From contig CANKYO010000001.1 in assembly GCA_947488175.1 (NCBI GenBank), positions 248,001 to 312,000 of the forward strand: a DNA stretch of 64,000 bases, read 5' to 3'. Below, piece by piece: positions 10,339 through 19,167 of the stretch (its first letter is position 1; every line of letters starts with the position of its first letter). Made by a program: the position numbers and the translations under genes. Below the pieces are notes generated by a model. That model was not told where the DNA came from, did not search any database, and worked only from the letters and a program-made list of their open reading frames with translations. This stretch comes from an uncultured Paracoccaceae bacterium (GTDB lineage Bacteria; Pseudomonadota; Alphaproteobacteria; Rhodobacterales; Rhodobacteraceae).

Positions 10339-11111
10339 CGACCTTCATACTTGGCAGGCCGCTTTTCAAGAAAGGCAATCACACCTTCCTGAAAATCACG
10401 GGTCTGGCCGCAACGGCCCTGCAACTTGGCCTCAAGAGCCAGTTGCTCGTCCAGCGAATTCTCAAACGACCCGCGGATCGCCTTTTTCAACTGACGATAG
10501 GCGACAGTGGGCCCCTGCGCCAATTGCGCCGCCCGCCCCTGCACATGTTCCAGAAACGTCTGCGCCGGTGCGGTCTCATAAATCATGCCCCAGGCAGCGG
10601 CATCCTTGGCCGATATCTTGTCGCCAAACAGGGCCGCACCCATCGCCTTGGCCGCACCCATCTGGCGGGGCAACCAGTAAGTGCCACCGGCATCCGGGAT
10701 CAGGCCGATCCGGGTAAAGGCCTGCACGAAATACGCATCCTCTGACGCGATCACGACATCGGCGGCCAGCGCAAGGTTGGCACCCGCCCCCGCTGCCGGG
10801 CCATTCACCGCCGCAATCGTCGGGATACGGCAATCAAAAATCGCCTTCAGCATCGGCACATATTCATCACGCAGCGTGCGCTCCAAATCCAGTGTCGCCG
10901 CCGACCCGGCATCGCCCAGATCCTGACCTGAACAAAACGCCGTGCCAGCACCGGTCATGATCAGCACCCGCGCATCCTTTTCAGCGGCCTTGACGGCATG
11001 GGTAATCTCGGCGCGCATCTGCGTGTTCAGCGCGTTCATCAATGCGGGGCGGTTCAGCGTGATTACGGCAACCGAATTGCGGATCACAAGTGTAATGGCC
11101 TGATAGTCCAT
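10335..11111 (-). CDS. Enoyl-CoA hydratase/isomerase family protein (PaaG-like)
   Basis: A 258-residue crotonase-fold enzyme. The oxyanion-hole segments are TAFCSGQDLGD near 60-70 and NGPAAGAGANLALAADV near 102-118; a catalytic-position acid lies in IGLIPDAGGTYWLPRQ near 135-150. The DAGGTYWLPR form is typical of PaaG-type 1,2-epoxyphenylacetyl-CoA isomerases, so a role in phenylacetate degradation is possible; no other paa genes are in view. The start at 11111 (MDYQAITL) has AGGGA upstream and is favoured over an ATG six codons earlier. It lies downstream of the ccmF-ccmH genes on the same strand. Confidence 0.85.
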   Translation of the reverse strand: MDYQAITLVIRNSVAVITLNRPALMNALNTQMRAEITHAVKAAEKDARVLIMTGAGTAFCSGQDLGDAGSAATLDLERTLRDEYVPMLKAIFDCRIPTIAAVNGPAAGAGANLALAADVVIASEDAYFVQAFTRIGLIPDAGGTYWLPRQMGAAKAMGAALFGDKISAKDAAAWGMIYETAPAQTFLEHVQGRAAQLAQGPTVAYRQLKKAIRGSFENSLDEQLALEAKLQGRCGQTRDFQEGVIAFLEKRPAKYEGR

Positions 11112-11182
11112 GGGCTTTCCCTGTTCCAATGCGTTGGCGACACCCTAATGAACTGATCGGTTCAGGAAAGCCCTACACTGCG

Positions 11183-11623
11183 TCACGACCGCAATATTTT
11201 GTCCAATTCCGCCTTTTCGGCATCGGTCAGCGCATCAGGCACCGGCTTGCGGCTGCGAATAGTCATCCAGCCGATCCCCAGCGCGATCAACAACAGCGCC
11301 GGGGCGGCCAGCCACAAGATCAGATTGGCGCCGCGCGCATCGGGGCGCAAAAGCACATATTCGCCATAGCGGGCGACCATGAAATTCACCGCCTGTTGAT
11401 CGGTGTCGCCTTCCACCAGCCGCTCACGCAGCACAATGCGCAATTCCTTGGCCAAGGCGGCGTTGCTTTCATCGATGCTTTCATTACGGCACACCGGGCA
11501 GCGCAACCCTTGCGACAAGTCTCGCGCGCGTTCCTCCAGCACCGGATCATCCAGCATCTCACCCGGCTCCACCGCCCAAAGCGGGGCAGCCAGCAACATC
11601 AGGACCACCAACAGCCGCGTCAT
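11183..11623 (-). CDS. ccmH: Cytochrome c-type biogenesis protein CcmH (CcmL/CycL type)
   Basis: CcmH keeps apocytochrome CXXCH cysteines reduced and presents them to the CcmF heme lyase in the periplasm. The 146-residue protein has a signal peptide (MTRLLVVLMLLAAPLWAVEP), the redox motif RCPVCRN near residues 41-47, and a C-terminal membrane anchor near 103-122. It is the short form without the TPR (CcmI) region. It overlaps ccmF by 4 nt, matching functional coupling in the heme lyase complex. Confidence 0.95.
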   Translation of the reverse strand: MTRLLVVLMLLAAPLWAVEPGEMLDDPVLEERARDLSQGLRCPVCRNESIDESNAALAKELRIVLRERLVEGDTDQQAVNFMVARYGEYVLLRPDARGANLILWLAAPALLLIALGIGWMTIRSRKPVPDALTDAEKAELDKILRS

Positions 11624-13593
11624 TCCGCAGGCACCGCGTCGGGCACCTTCTTGGCAGCGGCAGCACCCACCCGCAAACGCCGGTCAGACAGCGAAAAACA
11701 GCCCCCCAGCGCCATCAGGATCGCACCACCCCAGATCCAGTTGGCAAAAGGTTTGATATAAACCCGCACAGCCCAGCCACCCTGCTCCTGCGGATCACCG
11801 ATCACCACATACAGGTCACGCAGCACACCATTGGCAATCGCGGCTTCGGTCGTGGGCATATTCGCCACTGGATAAAACCGCTTTTCAGGGCGCAGCAATG
11901 TCACCTGCTGGTCCTCGCGCCAGACCGAGATATCAGCCATTGTCGTCAGGTAATTCGGCCCGCGCGTCTGCGCGACATCATCCAGTTGAAATTCAAACTG
12001 CCCCACGGCCCAGCGATCACCCACCTCGGCCACGCGAATATCTTCCTTTTCCCAGGCCAACATGGCCGCAATGCCAAATATGGTCACACCCATCCCGATA
12101 TGCGCCGTGGCCTTACCCCAATCGGCACGCGGCAGCCGACCCATACGACGCAGCCGCGTCTGCCAACCGTCACGGCCACTGCGCATCCACAGATCAGCAA
12201 TGGCACCACCGACAACCCAGACACCCAGCGCCACACCAATGGGACCAAGCGCGGAATTCCCACTCTGGATCGCGTAGGCGAGCGCGGCCATGGCCACCGC
12301 CAGGATCAACCAGCCCATCAAAGGTTTCGCCGCACGCCCCAACGTCCCCCGCTTCCAGGCCAGGATCGACCCCAATGGCAGAACAATCGCCAGCGCCACC
12401 ATGAACGGGGTAAAGGCCGCATCGAAAAACGGCGGACCAACTGACAGCGTGCGGTCAAAAAGCATCTCCGCCACCAGCGGCCAGATTGTTCCGATAAAGA
12501 CCACCAAGCAACTCACCGCCAGTAGAATATTGTTCAAGATCAGCGCACTTTCGCGGCTGACCGTCGAAAACACCCCCTTGGCCTCCATCGTCCCTGCGCG
12601 AACCGCAAAAAGGGTCAACGCACCACCCAGAAAGATCGCCAGGATGATCAGGATAAGGATGCCCCTTTCGGGATCATTAGCAAAGGCATGAACCGATGTC
12701 AGCACACCAGAGCGCACGATAAACGCGCCCAACAGCGAAAAACCGAACGCCAGGATCGCCAGCAGGATCGTCCAGCTTTTCAACGCCTCACGTTTCTCCA
12801 CCACAATGGCCGAATGCAGCAGCGCAGCGGCGATCAGCCACGGCATGAATGATGCATTCTCAACCGGGTCCCAGAACCAGAAACCGCCCCAGCCCAATTC
12901 GTAATAGGCCCACCAGGACCCCAGCGCGATCCCCACGGTCAGGAACATCCACGCGGCCAGCGTCCAAGGGCGAACCCAGCGGCCCCATGCGGCATCAACG
13001 CGCCCTTCGATCAGGGCGGCCACGGCAAATGAAAACGACATGCTCAGGCCGACATAACCCAGATACAAAAACGGCGGATGAAACGCCAAACCGGGGTCCT
13101 GCAGCAGCGGGTTCAGGTCGCGACCATTTAATGGTGGTTCCGCAAGGCGCAAAAACGGGTTCGACGTGAAAAGCACAAACGCAAAAAACGCAACACCGAT
13201 GGACCCCTGCACCGCCAGCACCCTGGCGCGCAACCGGGGCGGCAGCCCGCCCCCGAACCAGGCCGCAAAGGCGCCGAACAGTGCCAGGATCACCATCCAC
13301 AGCAGCATGGACCCTTCATGGTTTCCCCAAACACCCGTGATCTTGTAGATCATCGGCTTGTCAGTATGCGAATTGGCATAGACCAACTGCAAAGAGAAAT
13401 CAGAGGTCACAAAGGCCCAGGTCAGCACCGCAAACGAAAACGCGACCAGCAGAAACTGCGTTGTCGCCGCAGGCTCAGCCACCGCCATCCACCCGGCATT
13501 GCCGCGATGCGCGCCCACCATCGGCACAATCATCTGCACAATGGCGACACCAAAGGCCAGAATCAGCGCAAAATGTCCAAGTTCGTTCAACAT
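11620..13593 (-). CDS. ccmF: Heme lyase CcmF
   Basis: CcmF ligates heme from holo-CcmE to apocytochromes c. The protein of about 657 residues has many membrane helices and the tryptophan-rich WWD signature GGFWFWDPVENASFMPWL, and ends with a large periplasmic loop and a final helix. The ATG at 13593 (MLNELGHFAL) is chosen because it matches the family N-terminus; another ATG lies four codons earlier, and a longer in-frame extension has no ribosome site. It overlaps ccmH. Unusually, it is separated from ccmE by a four-gene lysis cassette. Confidence 0.95.
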   Translation of the reverse strand: MLNELGHFALILAFGVAIVQMIVPMVGAHRGNAGWMAVAEPAATTQFLLVAFSFAVLTWAFVTSDFSLQLVYANSHTDKPMIYKITGVWGNHEGSMLLWMVILALFGAFAAWFGGGLPPRLRARVLAVQGSIGVAFFAFVLFTSNPFLRLAEPPLNGRDLNPLLQDPGLAFHPPFLYLGYVGLSMSFSFAVAALIEGRVDAAWGRWVRPWTLAAWMFLTVGIALGSWWAYYELGWGGFWFWDPVENASFMPWLIAAALLHSAIVVEKREALKSWTILLAILAFGFSLLGAFIVRSGVLTSVHAFANDPERGILILIILAIFLGGALTLFAVRAGTMEAKGVFSTVSRESALILNNILLAVSCLVVFIGTIWPLVAEMLFDRTLSVGPPFFDAAFTPFMVALAIVLPLGSILAWKRGTLGRAAKPLMGWLILAVAMAALAYAIQSGNSALGPIGVALGVWVVGGAIADLWMRSGRDGWQTRLRRMGRLPRADWGKATAHIGMGVTIFGIAAMLAWEKEDIRVAEVGDRWAVGQFEFQLDDVAQTRGPNYLTTMADISVWREDQQVTLLRPEKRFYPVANMPTTEAAIANGVLRDLYVVIGDPQEQGGWAVRVYIKPFANWIWGGAILMALGGCFSLSDRRLRVGAAAAKKVPDAVPAE

Positions 13594-13668
13594 GTTCCCA
13601 GTCATAGCGCAAAGCAAAACCGGGCAACATAGCTGCCCGGTCAAATCGACGCTACATTTTGGCACGCC

Positions 13669-14067
13669 TCAGCCGTAGAACCGGGTTTCCGTCAGCCAAA
13701 GCGCATGGCAGCGATGATAAACAACTGCATAAGATCGGCCCAAAAGCTGCTCTGGCGTCAGTTGCACCAACCACGGGCCAAAAGAAAACCTGCCGCCCGG
13801 ACGCACCTTGGTGCCTTCCTCAAACACCAGATCAGCACGGGCATTGTCCGCTTCATCACCCAGATACCAGACCAGATGATCAAAAGAACAATGACGCAAT
13901 CGGGCTGAATCGCCCCAAATCCGCGTACTCGTCTCTCCGACCGCCTCATAGCGAATGATCACGCCGGGGGTCGCAACAGGGAAAAAATAGCCTTCAATCC
14001 GTCCACCAATCGCAGTCGCAAAGAAAATCGTGACAAGGGCGCAGGCCCCGATCAAAACCTTCGTCAT
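13669..14067 (-). CDS. Fourth gene of the lysis cassette, membrane-anchored, unknown
   Basis: A 132-residue protein with an N-terminal hydrophobic segment (VLIGACALVTIFFATAIGG) that could be a signal peptide or anchor, followed by a soluble region with two Cys residues. I do not recognise the family. The start at 14067 overlaps the stop of the preceding gene by 4 nt (ATGA), and the whole cassette upstream is overlapping, so it probably belongs to the endolysin/holin set. A spanin-like or accessory role is possible from position only. Confidence 0.65.
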   Translation of the reverse strand: MTKVLIGACALVTIFFATAIGGRIEGYFFPVATPGVIIRYEAVGETSTRIWGDSARLRHCSFDHLVWYLGDEADNARADLVFEEGTKVRPGGRFSFGPWLVQLTPEQLLGRSYAVVYHRCHALWLTETRFYG

Positions 14068-14267
14068 CTTACGAAACCTCCCTGCACCGCGTAAGTCAGG
14101 GCGGCCATCAGCAACCCGCCGATAATCAGTCGCACCAACCATTTCAGTGTGTCCTCAATCGCACCCAACCGGTCCGAGACATTGTCGCGATGCACCTCGT
14201 CAACAGCATTGCGTGTCTCCAGCGCGATGATGCGCCGCTCAAGCTGATCAACCCAATCATTATCCAT
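14064..14267 (-). CDS. Small XhlA-like coiled-coil/membrane protein
   Basis: A 67-residue protein: an N-terminal heptad-like segment (VDQLERRIIALETRN) followed by one C-terminal membrane helix (LVRLIIGGLLMAALTYAV). This layout resembles the hemolysin XhlA-type proteins of phage lysis modules. It overlaps the holin gene by 8 nt upstream and the next gene by 4 nt downstream. The role in lysis is inferred from position and architecture. Confidence 0.7.
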   Translation of the reverse strand: MDNDWVDQLERRIIALETRNAVDEVHRDNVSDRLGAIEDTLKWLVRLIIGGLLMAALTYAVQGGFVR

Positions 14268-14778
14268 TTTCTGCCTGCCAATCGGTCAGTGCCGCATTCG
14301 GGGCGGAGGGGGCTTGCGGCACATAAGTTGTTGGTGCGGGCGCCTTCAAATGCTGTGCCATGATCAAGCTTCGCGCGACAGAGCGTTGAAAATCCTGCCC
14401 TTTCGCCTGATGCCGTGCACCAAAATAGAAACTGACAATCGCCCCCATCAGCCACCAAAGCGGCTCCGGCACCAGTGCGATACCTTGCATCCCCTCAATA
14501 AACATCTCGGGGTCCTGCATCGCCAACACAAACAGCCAGATCGTTCCCAGCGCCAGCATCGGGCGCGGCAGCCGGTTCAACGCATCAACGATCCGATCAA
14601 ACAGACCACGACGCGGATGCATGAACTCTGCCGCGAATTGCTGCAGGCTTTCCGACCGGGCTTCGGCCTCGCGAACGGCCCCCTTCTCCGCATTCTCGCG
14701 GAACACCTCTGCGGTTTCCGCCACCACGTTCCGCCCGTCACCGAAAAGGAACGTCATCAATCCCGTGATCAACCCCAT
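14260..14778 (-). CDS. Gene-transfer-agent-type holin (3TM family)
   Basis: A 172-residue protein whose N-terminus (MGLITGLMTFLFG) and central hydrophobic segments (MLALGTIWLFVLAMQDPEMF; PLWWLMGAIVSFYFGARHQAK) match my knowledge of the GTA holin family (GTA_holin_3TM). In Rhodobacter capsulatus the equivalent holin and endolysin genes lie outside the main gene-transfer-agent cluster and mediate particle release. The start overlaps the end of the endolysin gene by 10 nt. No GTA capsid or tail genes are in the window, as expected for this unlinked lysis locus. Confidence 0.8.
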   Translation of the reverse strand: MGLITGLMTFLFGDGRNVVAETAEVFRENAEKGAVREAEARSESLQQFAAEFMHPRRGLFDRIVDALNRLPRPMLALGTIWLFVLAMQDPEMFIEGMQGIALVPEPLWWLMGAIVSFYFGARHQAKGQDFQRSVARSLIMAQHLKAPAPTTYVPQAPSAPNAALTDWQAENG

Positions 14779-15380
14779 GCCGCCACCCTCTGCCGATGTT
14801 GCGCATCCGTCAGGTGGTAACGCGGGGCAATGAACTCCTCCGCCCGCAAGATCCAGCCACCCTTGCCGCCATCACGGCGCCGGGCATATTTACGGCTGTT
14901 CGCGCGCCTGTCCGCCAGATCGTAATAATAATTGCGGCGCGCAATCCCGTAGGCATCCACAAAATGATTAGGGGCCGCCTCAAGCGCCTTTTTGGTCGCC
15001 GCGATGGTTTGCCGCCCGATCACACCATCAACCTTGACCGGGATACGCATATCACCCAGCAAACGCTGGAGGATCTTCACCGCATTCGCCCCGGCATTGA
15101 CATACATGTCAAACACCGTGGCATGCAGAACCTCAGGCAGCTGATCGATCTTTGGTCTGCGGAAGTAATGTTCGACGAAAATCGACACGGCCTTGACCTT
15201 GGTCAGCACCTTCACATCGGCTTCGTCAACATCCCCGTCGCCATCCAGATCCAGCCCCAACCGGCGCATAGTATGAATGGTCACCCCGTATTTGGTCGCC
15301 CCGCCGGGATCATCGGGGTCATTCACAGAGCCACCCTCACGGGCGACAATCTCGGTCGCAATTTCTGTAACGCTTTGCAT
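14769..15380 (-). CDS. N-acetylmuramidase endolysin (glycoside hydrolase 108 family)
   Basis: A 203-residue peptidoglycan hydrolase. The GH108 signature is present: REGGSVNDPDDPGGATKYGVT at the N-terminus with catalytic Glu15, then the MYVNAGANAVKILQRLLG and VDGVIGRQTI segments of the C-terminal half (peptidoglycan-binding domain 3 type). No signal peptide is visible, so release would depend on the downstream holin. Together with the holin it matches the lysis pair of Rhodobacterales gene transfer agents. It starts 44 nt after ccmE on the same strand. Confidence 0.9.
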   Translation of the reverse strand: MQSVTEIATEIVAREGGSVNDPDDPGGATKYGVTIHTMRRLGLDLDGDGDVDEADVKVLTKVKAVSIFVEHYFRRPKIDQLPEVLHATVFDMYVNAGANAVKILQRLLGDMRIPVKVDGVIGRQTIAATKKALEAAPNHFVDAYGIARRNYYYDLADRRANSRKYARRRDGGKGGWILRAEEFIAPRYHLTDAQHRQRVAAWG

Positions 15381-15424
15381 TCGCAGCCCTCATGTCCAAC
15401 GACACAAAAGCTGCGAGGAATTGG

Positions 15425-15895
15425 TTAATTCGTGACAACCTCACCGTCCGGTGCCTGATAGACGCCCTGTTCCTTCAGGGCATCCACCACCTCTGCCGGC
15501 ATGTAGGTTTCATCATGTTTGGCAAGGATTTCAACAGCTTCAAAGCGACCATTGACGTAATTCCCCTGCGCCACCATGCCCTGACCTTCCTCAAACAGAT
15601 CAGGCAGGATACCGGTGTAAACCACCGGCACAGACGCACCACCATCTGTCACGGCAAAGCTGATCTGCTCCCCCTGACCGCGCACCAGCGACCCTTCCTC
15701 AACCAAACCGCCAATACGGAACCGCTCTGTCGGCAAGGGCGGCGCTTCGGCCACCTCACTCGGCGATCGGAAGAACTGAAAACTGTCATCAGGCAGAAAC
15801 GCCAGTAACACCAGCACCAGCGCCACGCAGACACCGGCAATCGAAAGCACCTGAATACGGCGTCGCTTTTTCAGCGATTTCAGACCACCGGTCAT
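15425..15895 (-). CDS. ccmE: Heme chaperone CcmE
   Basis: CcmE binds heme covalently in the periplasm and passes it to CcmF. The 156-residue protein has a short basic N-terminus, one membrane anchor (about 15-34) and a periplasmic OB-fold domain. The heme-binding His127 and the nearby Tyr131 are in AKHDETYMP, the expected HxxxY arrangement. It overlaps argC by 4 nt. Confidence 0.96.
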   Translation of the reverse strand: MTGGLKSLKKRRRIQVLSIAGVCVALVLVLLAFLPDDSFQFFRSPSEVAEAPPLPTERFRIGGLVEEGSLVRGQGEQISFAVTDGGASVPVVYTGILPDLFEEGQGMVAQGNYVNGRFEAVEILAKHDETYMPAEVVDALKEQGVYQAPDGEVVTN

Positions 15896-16920
15896 GGGAA
15901 CACCGGGGCCAGCATCAACCCCTCCGTCTCAGGCAGGCCCAGCATCAGGTTGGCATTCTGCAACGCCTGCCCGGATGAGCCCTTGGTCAGATTATCCAAG
16001 GCGGCGATCACAATCGCCCGCCCCGGCACCCGGTCAGCCACCACGCCGATATGGCAAAAGTTGCTGCCCCGGATATGTTTGATCGACGGATGCTGTCCCA
16101 TCGGAAGTACCTCAATAAACGGCTCGGCCGCATAAGCCGCGACCAGCGTACCATATATGACCTGCGGATCACCCTGCACATAGGTGGTGGCCAAAATGCC
16201 GCGGTTCGCCGGGATCAGATGCGGCGTGAACTGGATATGCACGGGCCGACCAGCGACCAAGGCAAACTCCTGATCGAACTCACCCAGATGCCTATGCGTG
16301 CCACCAACGGCATAGCCATGCGCCCCTTCTGACAATTCCGCGTGCAACAGGTTCTCCTTCAACGCGCGCCCCGCCCCGGATACTGTCGCTTTCAGGTCAA
16401 TAATGATCTGATCCAGATCAATCACGCCTGCCGCAATCAACGGACGCAACGCATATTGGCCGGTCGCCGCGTTACAGCCAGTACCGGCCACCAGCCGGGC
16501 ATCCCTGATCTGATCGCGATAAAACTCCGTCAGGCCATACACAGCCGTCTTCTGCAATTCAGGTGCCGCATGCGGCTTGCCATACCATTTCTCATAATCC
16601 GCCGGATCACGCAGCCGAAAATCGGCGGACATATCCACGATCCGCACGTGATCCGGCAGGCCAGCAATCACCTTTTGCGAGGTCGCATGCGGCAGCCCGC
16701 AAAACACGATCTCGACCCCGTCAAACGACATCTCTTCAATCGTCGTCAGACGCGGCAGGTCCAGATGGCGCAGATGCGGAAAAACCTCCGCCATGGCCAT
16801 CCCGGCCTTTGAATTTCCGGAAAGCCCGACAATCTGTAGGCTCGGATGTGTGGCAATCAACCGGACGAGTTCCGCCCCGGTGTAGCCAGAAGCGCCAAGA
16901 ATGGCGACATTATGGGTCAT
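15892..16920 (-). CDS. argC: N-acetyl-gamma-glutamyl-phosphate reductase
   Basis: Third step of arginine synthesis: NADPH-dependent reduction of N-acetylglutamyl phosphate. The 342-residue protein has the N-terminal dinucleotide motif [15 protein letters not shown] and the catalytic Cys in [18 protein letters not shown] (near residue 149). The length and the [16 protein letters not shown] segment are typical of the long ArgC class. It overlaps ccmE, so arginine synthesis and cytochrome maturation genes share a transcript here. Confidence 0.96.
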   Translation of the reverse strand: MTHNVAILGASGYTGAELVRLIATHPSLQIVGLSGNSKAGMAMAEVFPHLRHLDLPRLTTIEEMSFDGVEIVFCGLPHATSQKVIAGLPDHVRIVDMSADFRLRDPADYEKWYGKPHAAPELQKTAVYGLTEFYRDQIRDARLVAGTGCNAATGQYALRPLIAAGVIDLDQIIIDLKATVSGAGRALKENLLHAELSEGAHGYAVGGTHRHLGEFDQEFALVAGRPVHIQFTPHLIPANRGILATTYVQGDPQVIYGTLVAAYAAEPFIEVLPMGQHPSIKHIRGSNFCHIGVVADRVPGRAIVIAALDNLTKGSSGQALQNANLMLGLPETEGLMLAPVFP

Positions 16921-16956
16921 ATCGATATCCCTTTGGGATGAAGTCTTTGGAAGGGT

Positions 16957-17769
16957 TCAAGCAGCTTCAAACGTGATTTGTCGTCGCAAAAACTGTGTGG
17001 CGCGGCTCGACACACGCGCGGGATCGCCCGTCGTCAGAAACGCGCTCTCAGTACCCGACCCCATCATATTTGGATGCCGCTCAAGATAATCGGCCAAACT
17101 CTCGGCCACCAAATCTGCCTGTGAAAACACCTTCACATCCGGACCCAATGCCGCCTGAAACGCATCATGCATCAGCGGATAGTGGGTGCAGCCAAGAACA
17201 GCCGCATCAGGGTCAGGCATCTTGCGCTTCAGCGCATCGACATGTGATTTCACCAGCGCCTCCGCCAGAATCATATCACCGTCCTCAATGGCATCGACAA
17301 CACCACCGCAGGCCTGCGCCTCCACATCCACGCCAATCGCCCGAAACGCCAGTTCCCGCTGAAACGCCCGGCTCGACACCGTGGCTGGTGTCGCAAACAA
17401 GGCAACATGCTTGGTCGCGACCTCGCGCGGGGGAGAATTATCACCCCATTGCCGTTCGGTCAGCGCCTCGATCAGCGGCACAAACACCCCCAGCACGCGC
17501 TTGCCTTCTGGCACCCAGCCTTCCTGCATCCGGCGCAGCGCAGCGGCAGAGGCTGTGTTGCAGGCCAAAATCACCAGATCACAACCGGCGTCAAACAACC
17601 GCTGTGTGGCCTGCGTCGTCAGATCATAGATGTCATCAGCATCGCGTACGCCGTAAGGCGCATGGGCGCTGTCACCAAAATAGACCAGCGGCAAATCGGG
17701 CAAACGCTTCGTCACGGCGTCCAGCACCGTCAGCCCCCCAAGCCCGCTATCGAATATCCCGACGGCCAT
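16957..17769 (-). CDS. murI: Glutamate racemase
   Basis: Makes D-glutamate for peptidoglycan. The protein (270 residues) has the paired catalytic cysteines in [12 protein letters not shown] and [10 protein letters not shown] and the N-terminal [12 protein letters not shown] motif. The ATG at 17769 is chosen because AAGGTG lies a few bases upstream; longer in-frame starts run into the preceding gene. It overlaps the acyltransferase gene by 23 nt, so the two are probably co-transcribed. It ends 37 nt before argC. Confidence 0.93.
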   Translation of the reverse strand: MAVGIFDSGLGGLTVLDAVTKRLPDLPLVYFGDSAHAPYGVRDADDIYDLTTQATQRLFDAGCDLVILACNTASAAALRRMQEGWVPEGKRVLGVFVPLIEALTERQWGDNSPPREVATKHVALFATPATVSSRAFQRELAFRAIGVDVEAQACGGVVDAIEDGDMILAEALVKSHVDALKRKMPDPDAAVLGCTHYPLMHDAFQAALGPDVKVFSQADLVAESLADYLERHPNMMGSGTESAFLTTGDPARVSSRATQFLRRQITFEAA

Positions 17770-18649
17770 TGCGCACCTTGTATTTATCTTCAAACTCATG
17801 GCCCAGGCGACTTGCATCGACGGGCTTTGGGCTCAACTCATACGTGGCTTTGCGCAGGAAATCCATGCACCCTTTTGGGTCTTTTTTGAATGCGGCCAGC
17901 CGATCAGCCGGGATCGGCTCACCCACTACGACACGCACCGGTTTATTGATCCGGGCCCTGAACTCGCGGATCAGCAAACCAAGCCGTAAGTTCGCGTGAA
18001 TATGGCTCGCCAACTGAAAAATGCGGCTGTTCCCGCCTTCGAAAAATACCGGCACCACCACCGCATCCGACTTGGCAATCATCTTGGCAGTAAACGTGCG
18101 CCAGCCCGGATCCATTGGCTGCGAAAATGGCTTGGCTGCGGTGGAAACTGTCCCGCCCGGGAAAATCCCGATCGCGCCGCCTTCATTCAGATAACGGACC
18201 GCCTCTGCGCGCGTTTCCAAATTCAGCTTTGCCGCTTCTTTCGTCTCATCAAAGGAAATCGGCAAAATCACCCGTTCCAGATCAGGTGACCGGCGAAAGA
18301 TCCGATGCGCCAGCACCCGAAACTCGCCATCGCGACGTTGCGACAGGATACGCCCCATCATCAACCCATCCAGAATGCCATACGGATGATTGGACACCAC
18401 AATCAGCGGCCCAGTCGCGGGAATACTCTCCAGCGCCCCACCAACAACCTCGAGTTTCAGACCATAACGCCCTGAAATCACTTCCCAGAAGTCCTGGCCA
18501 GCAGCGACATCCAGATCGTAGCCGCGCGCCTTGCGGATCAGCCGTAGGCGCCCCGTGGCATTCTCCATAACCCGTACCAAGGCCCGCGCCCGCCTGCTCT
18601 TGACCGAACTGGCATAAGAGATATCGCGCGCAACTTCGCGATTTTTCAT
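17747..18649 (-). CDS. Lysophospholipid acyltransferase family protein (PlsC-like)
   Basis: A 300-residue acyltransferase. The acyl-transfer motif appears as [14 protein letters not shown] (near 84-97), a variant with five rather than four residues between His and Asp, and the second motif as [13 protein letters not shown]. It probably transfers an acyl chain to a glycerolipid or aminolipid at the inner membrane face; the substrate is unknown. The start at 18649 has GGAGAT before it and is preferred over a start 13 codons upstream. Confidence 0.85.
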   Translation of the reverse strand: MKNREVARDISYASSVKSRRARALVRVMENATGRLRLIRKARGYDLDVAAGQDFWEVISGRYGLKLEVVGGALESIPATGPLIVVSNHPYGILDGLMMGRILSQRRDGEFRVLAHRIFRRSPDLERVILPISFDETKEAAKLNLETRAEAVRYLNEGGAIGIFPGGTVSTAAKPFSQPMDPGWRTFTAKMIAKSDAVVVPVFFEGGNSRIFQLASHIHANLRLGLLIREFRARINKPVRVVVGEPIPADRLAAFKKDPKGCMDFLRKATYELSPKPVDASRLGHEFEDKYKVRNGRRDIR

Positions 18650-18759
18650 ACCATCTCCAATTTCAACTGACCTCGGCACAATACTCAAACTACTGCGTTG
18701 TTATCACAATCCCATGTCAGTAGGCTTCCTATAGTGAAACTAAAGGTAAAATTTGATCC

Positions 18760-19137
18760 ATGAAATTCCGCAAAACTCGTTTGGCCCTCGTCGCATTTGC
18801 TTTGGCCGGCTGCAGCGGCTCGGTAGAGCCTTACGTCAAAACTGGCGGTAGTAGTAAGGTCTCCCAACTGGAACAAACCGTGACGGTGACGGGCGGGCAA
18901 GTATTCAAAACAATGGGTTTCGTTGAGGTGTTTGAACCGGACTACCACGTTCTGGTCTCGGCACCGGACGGGCGGAACCTCGCCCAATCGCGGCGACGTG
19001 CCACCGAAGCGGCAAAAGTAGCTGTCGAAGGCTTTGACTGCATACGCGGGACGACGGTCAGATCCGGCAGCAGGTATTCCGAAGAAGCAAATCAGTGGTT
19101 GGTTGTTGTCAGATGCGCCCGCGGTGGTCTGCTGTAA
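18760..19137 (+). CDS. Small predicted lipoprotein
   Basis: A 125-residue protein with a lipoprotein signal: basic N-terminus, hydrophobic core and lipobox LAGC with the Cys at residue 18. The rest (VFEPDYHVLVSAPDGRN and a later Cys pair) shows no domain I recognise. It is probably anchored in the outer or inner membrane facing the periplasm. It stands alone between divergent and convergent minus-strand genes. Confidence 0.7.
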   Translation: MKFRKTRLALVAFALAGCSGSVEPYVKTGGSSKVSQLEQTVTVTGGQVFKTMGFVEVFEPDYHVLVSAPDGRNLAQSRRRATEAAKVAVEGFDCIRGTTVRSGSRYSEEANQWLVVVRCARGGLL

Positions 19138-19167
19138 CAGCCACGCGCGAGCCGATCATCCAATAAC

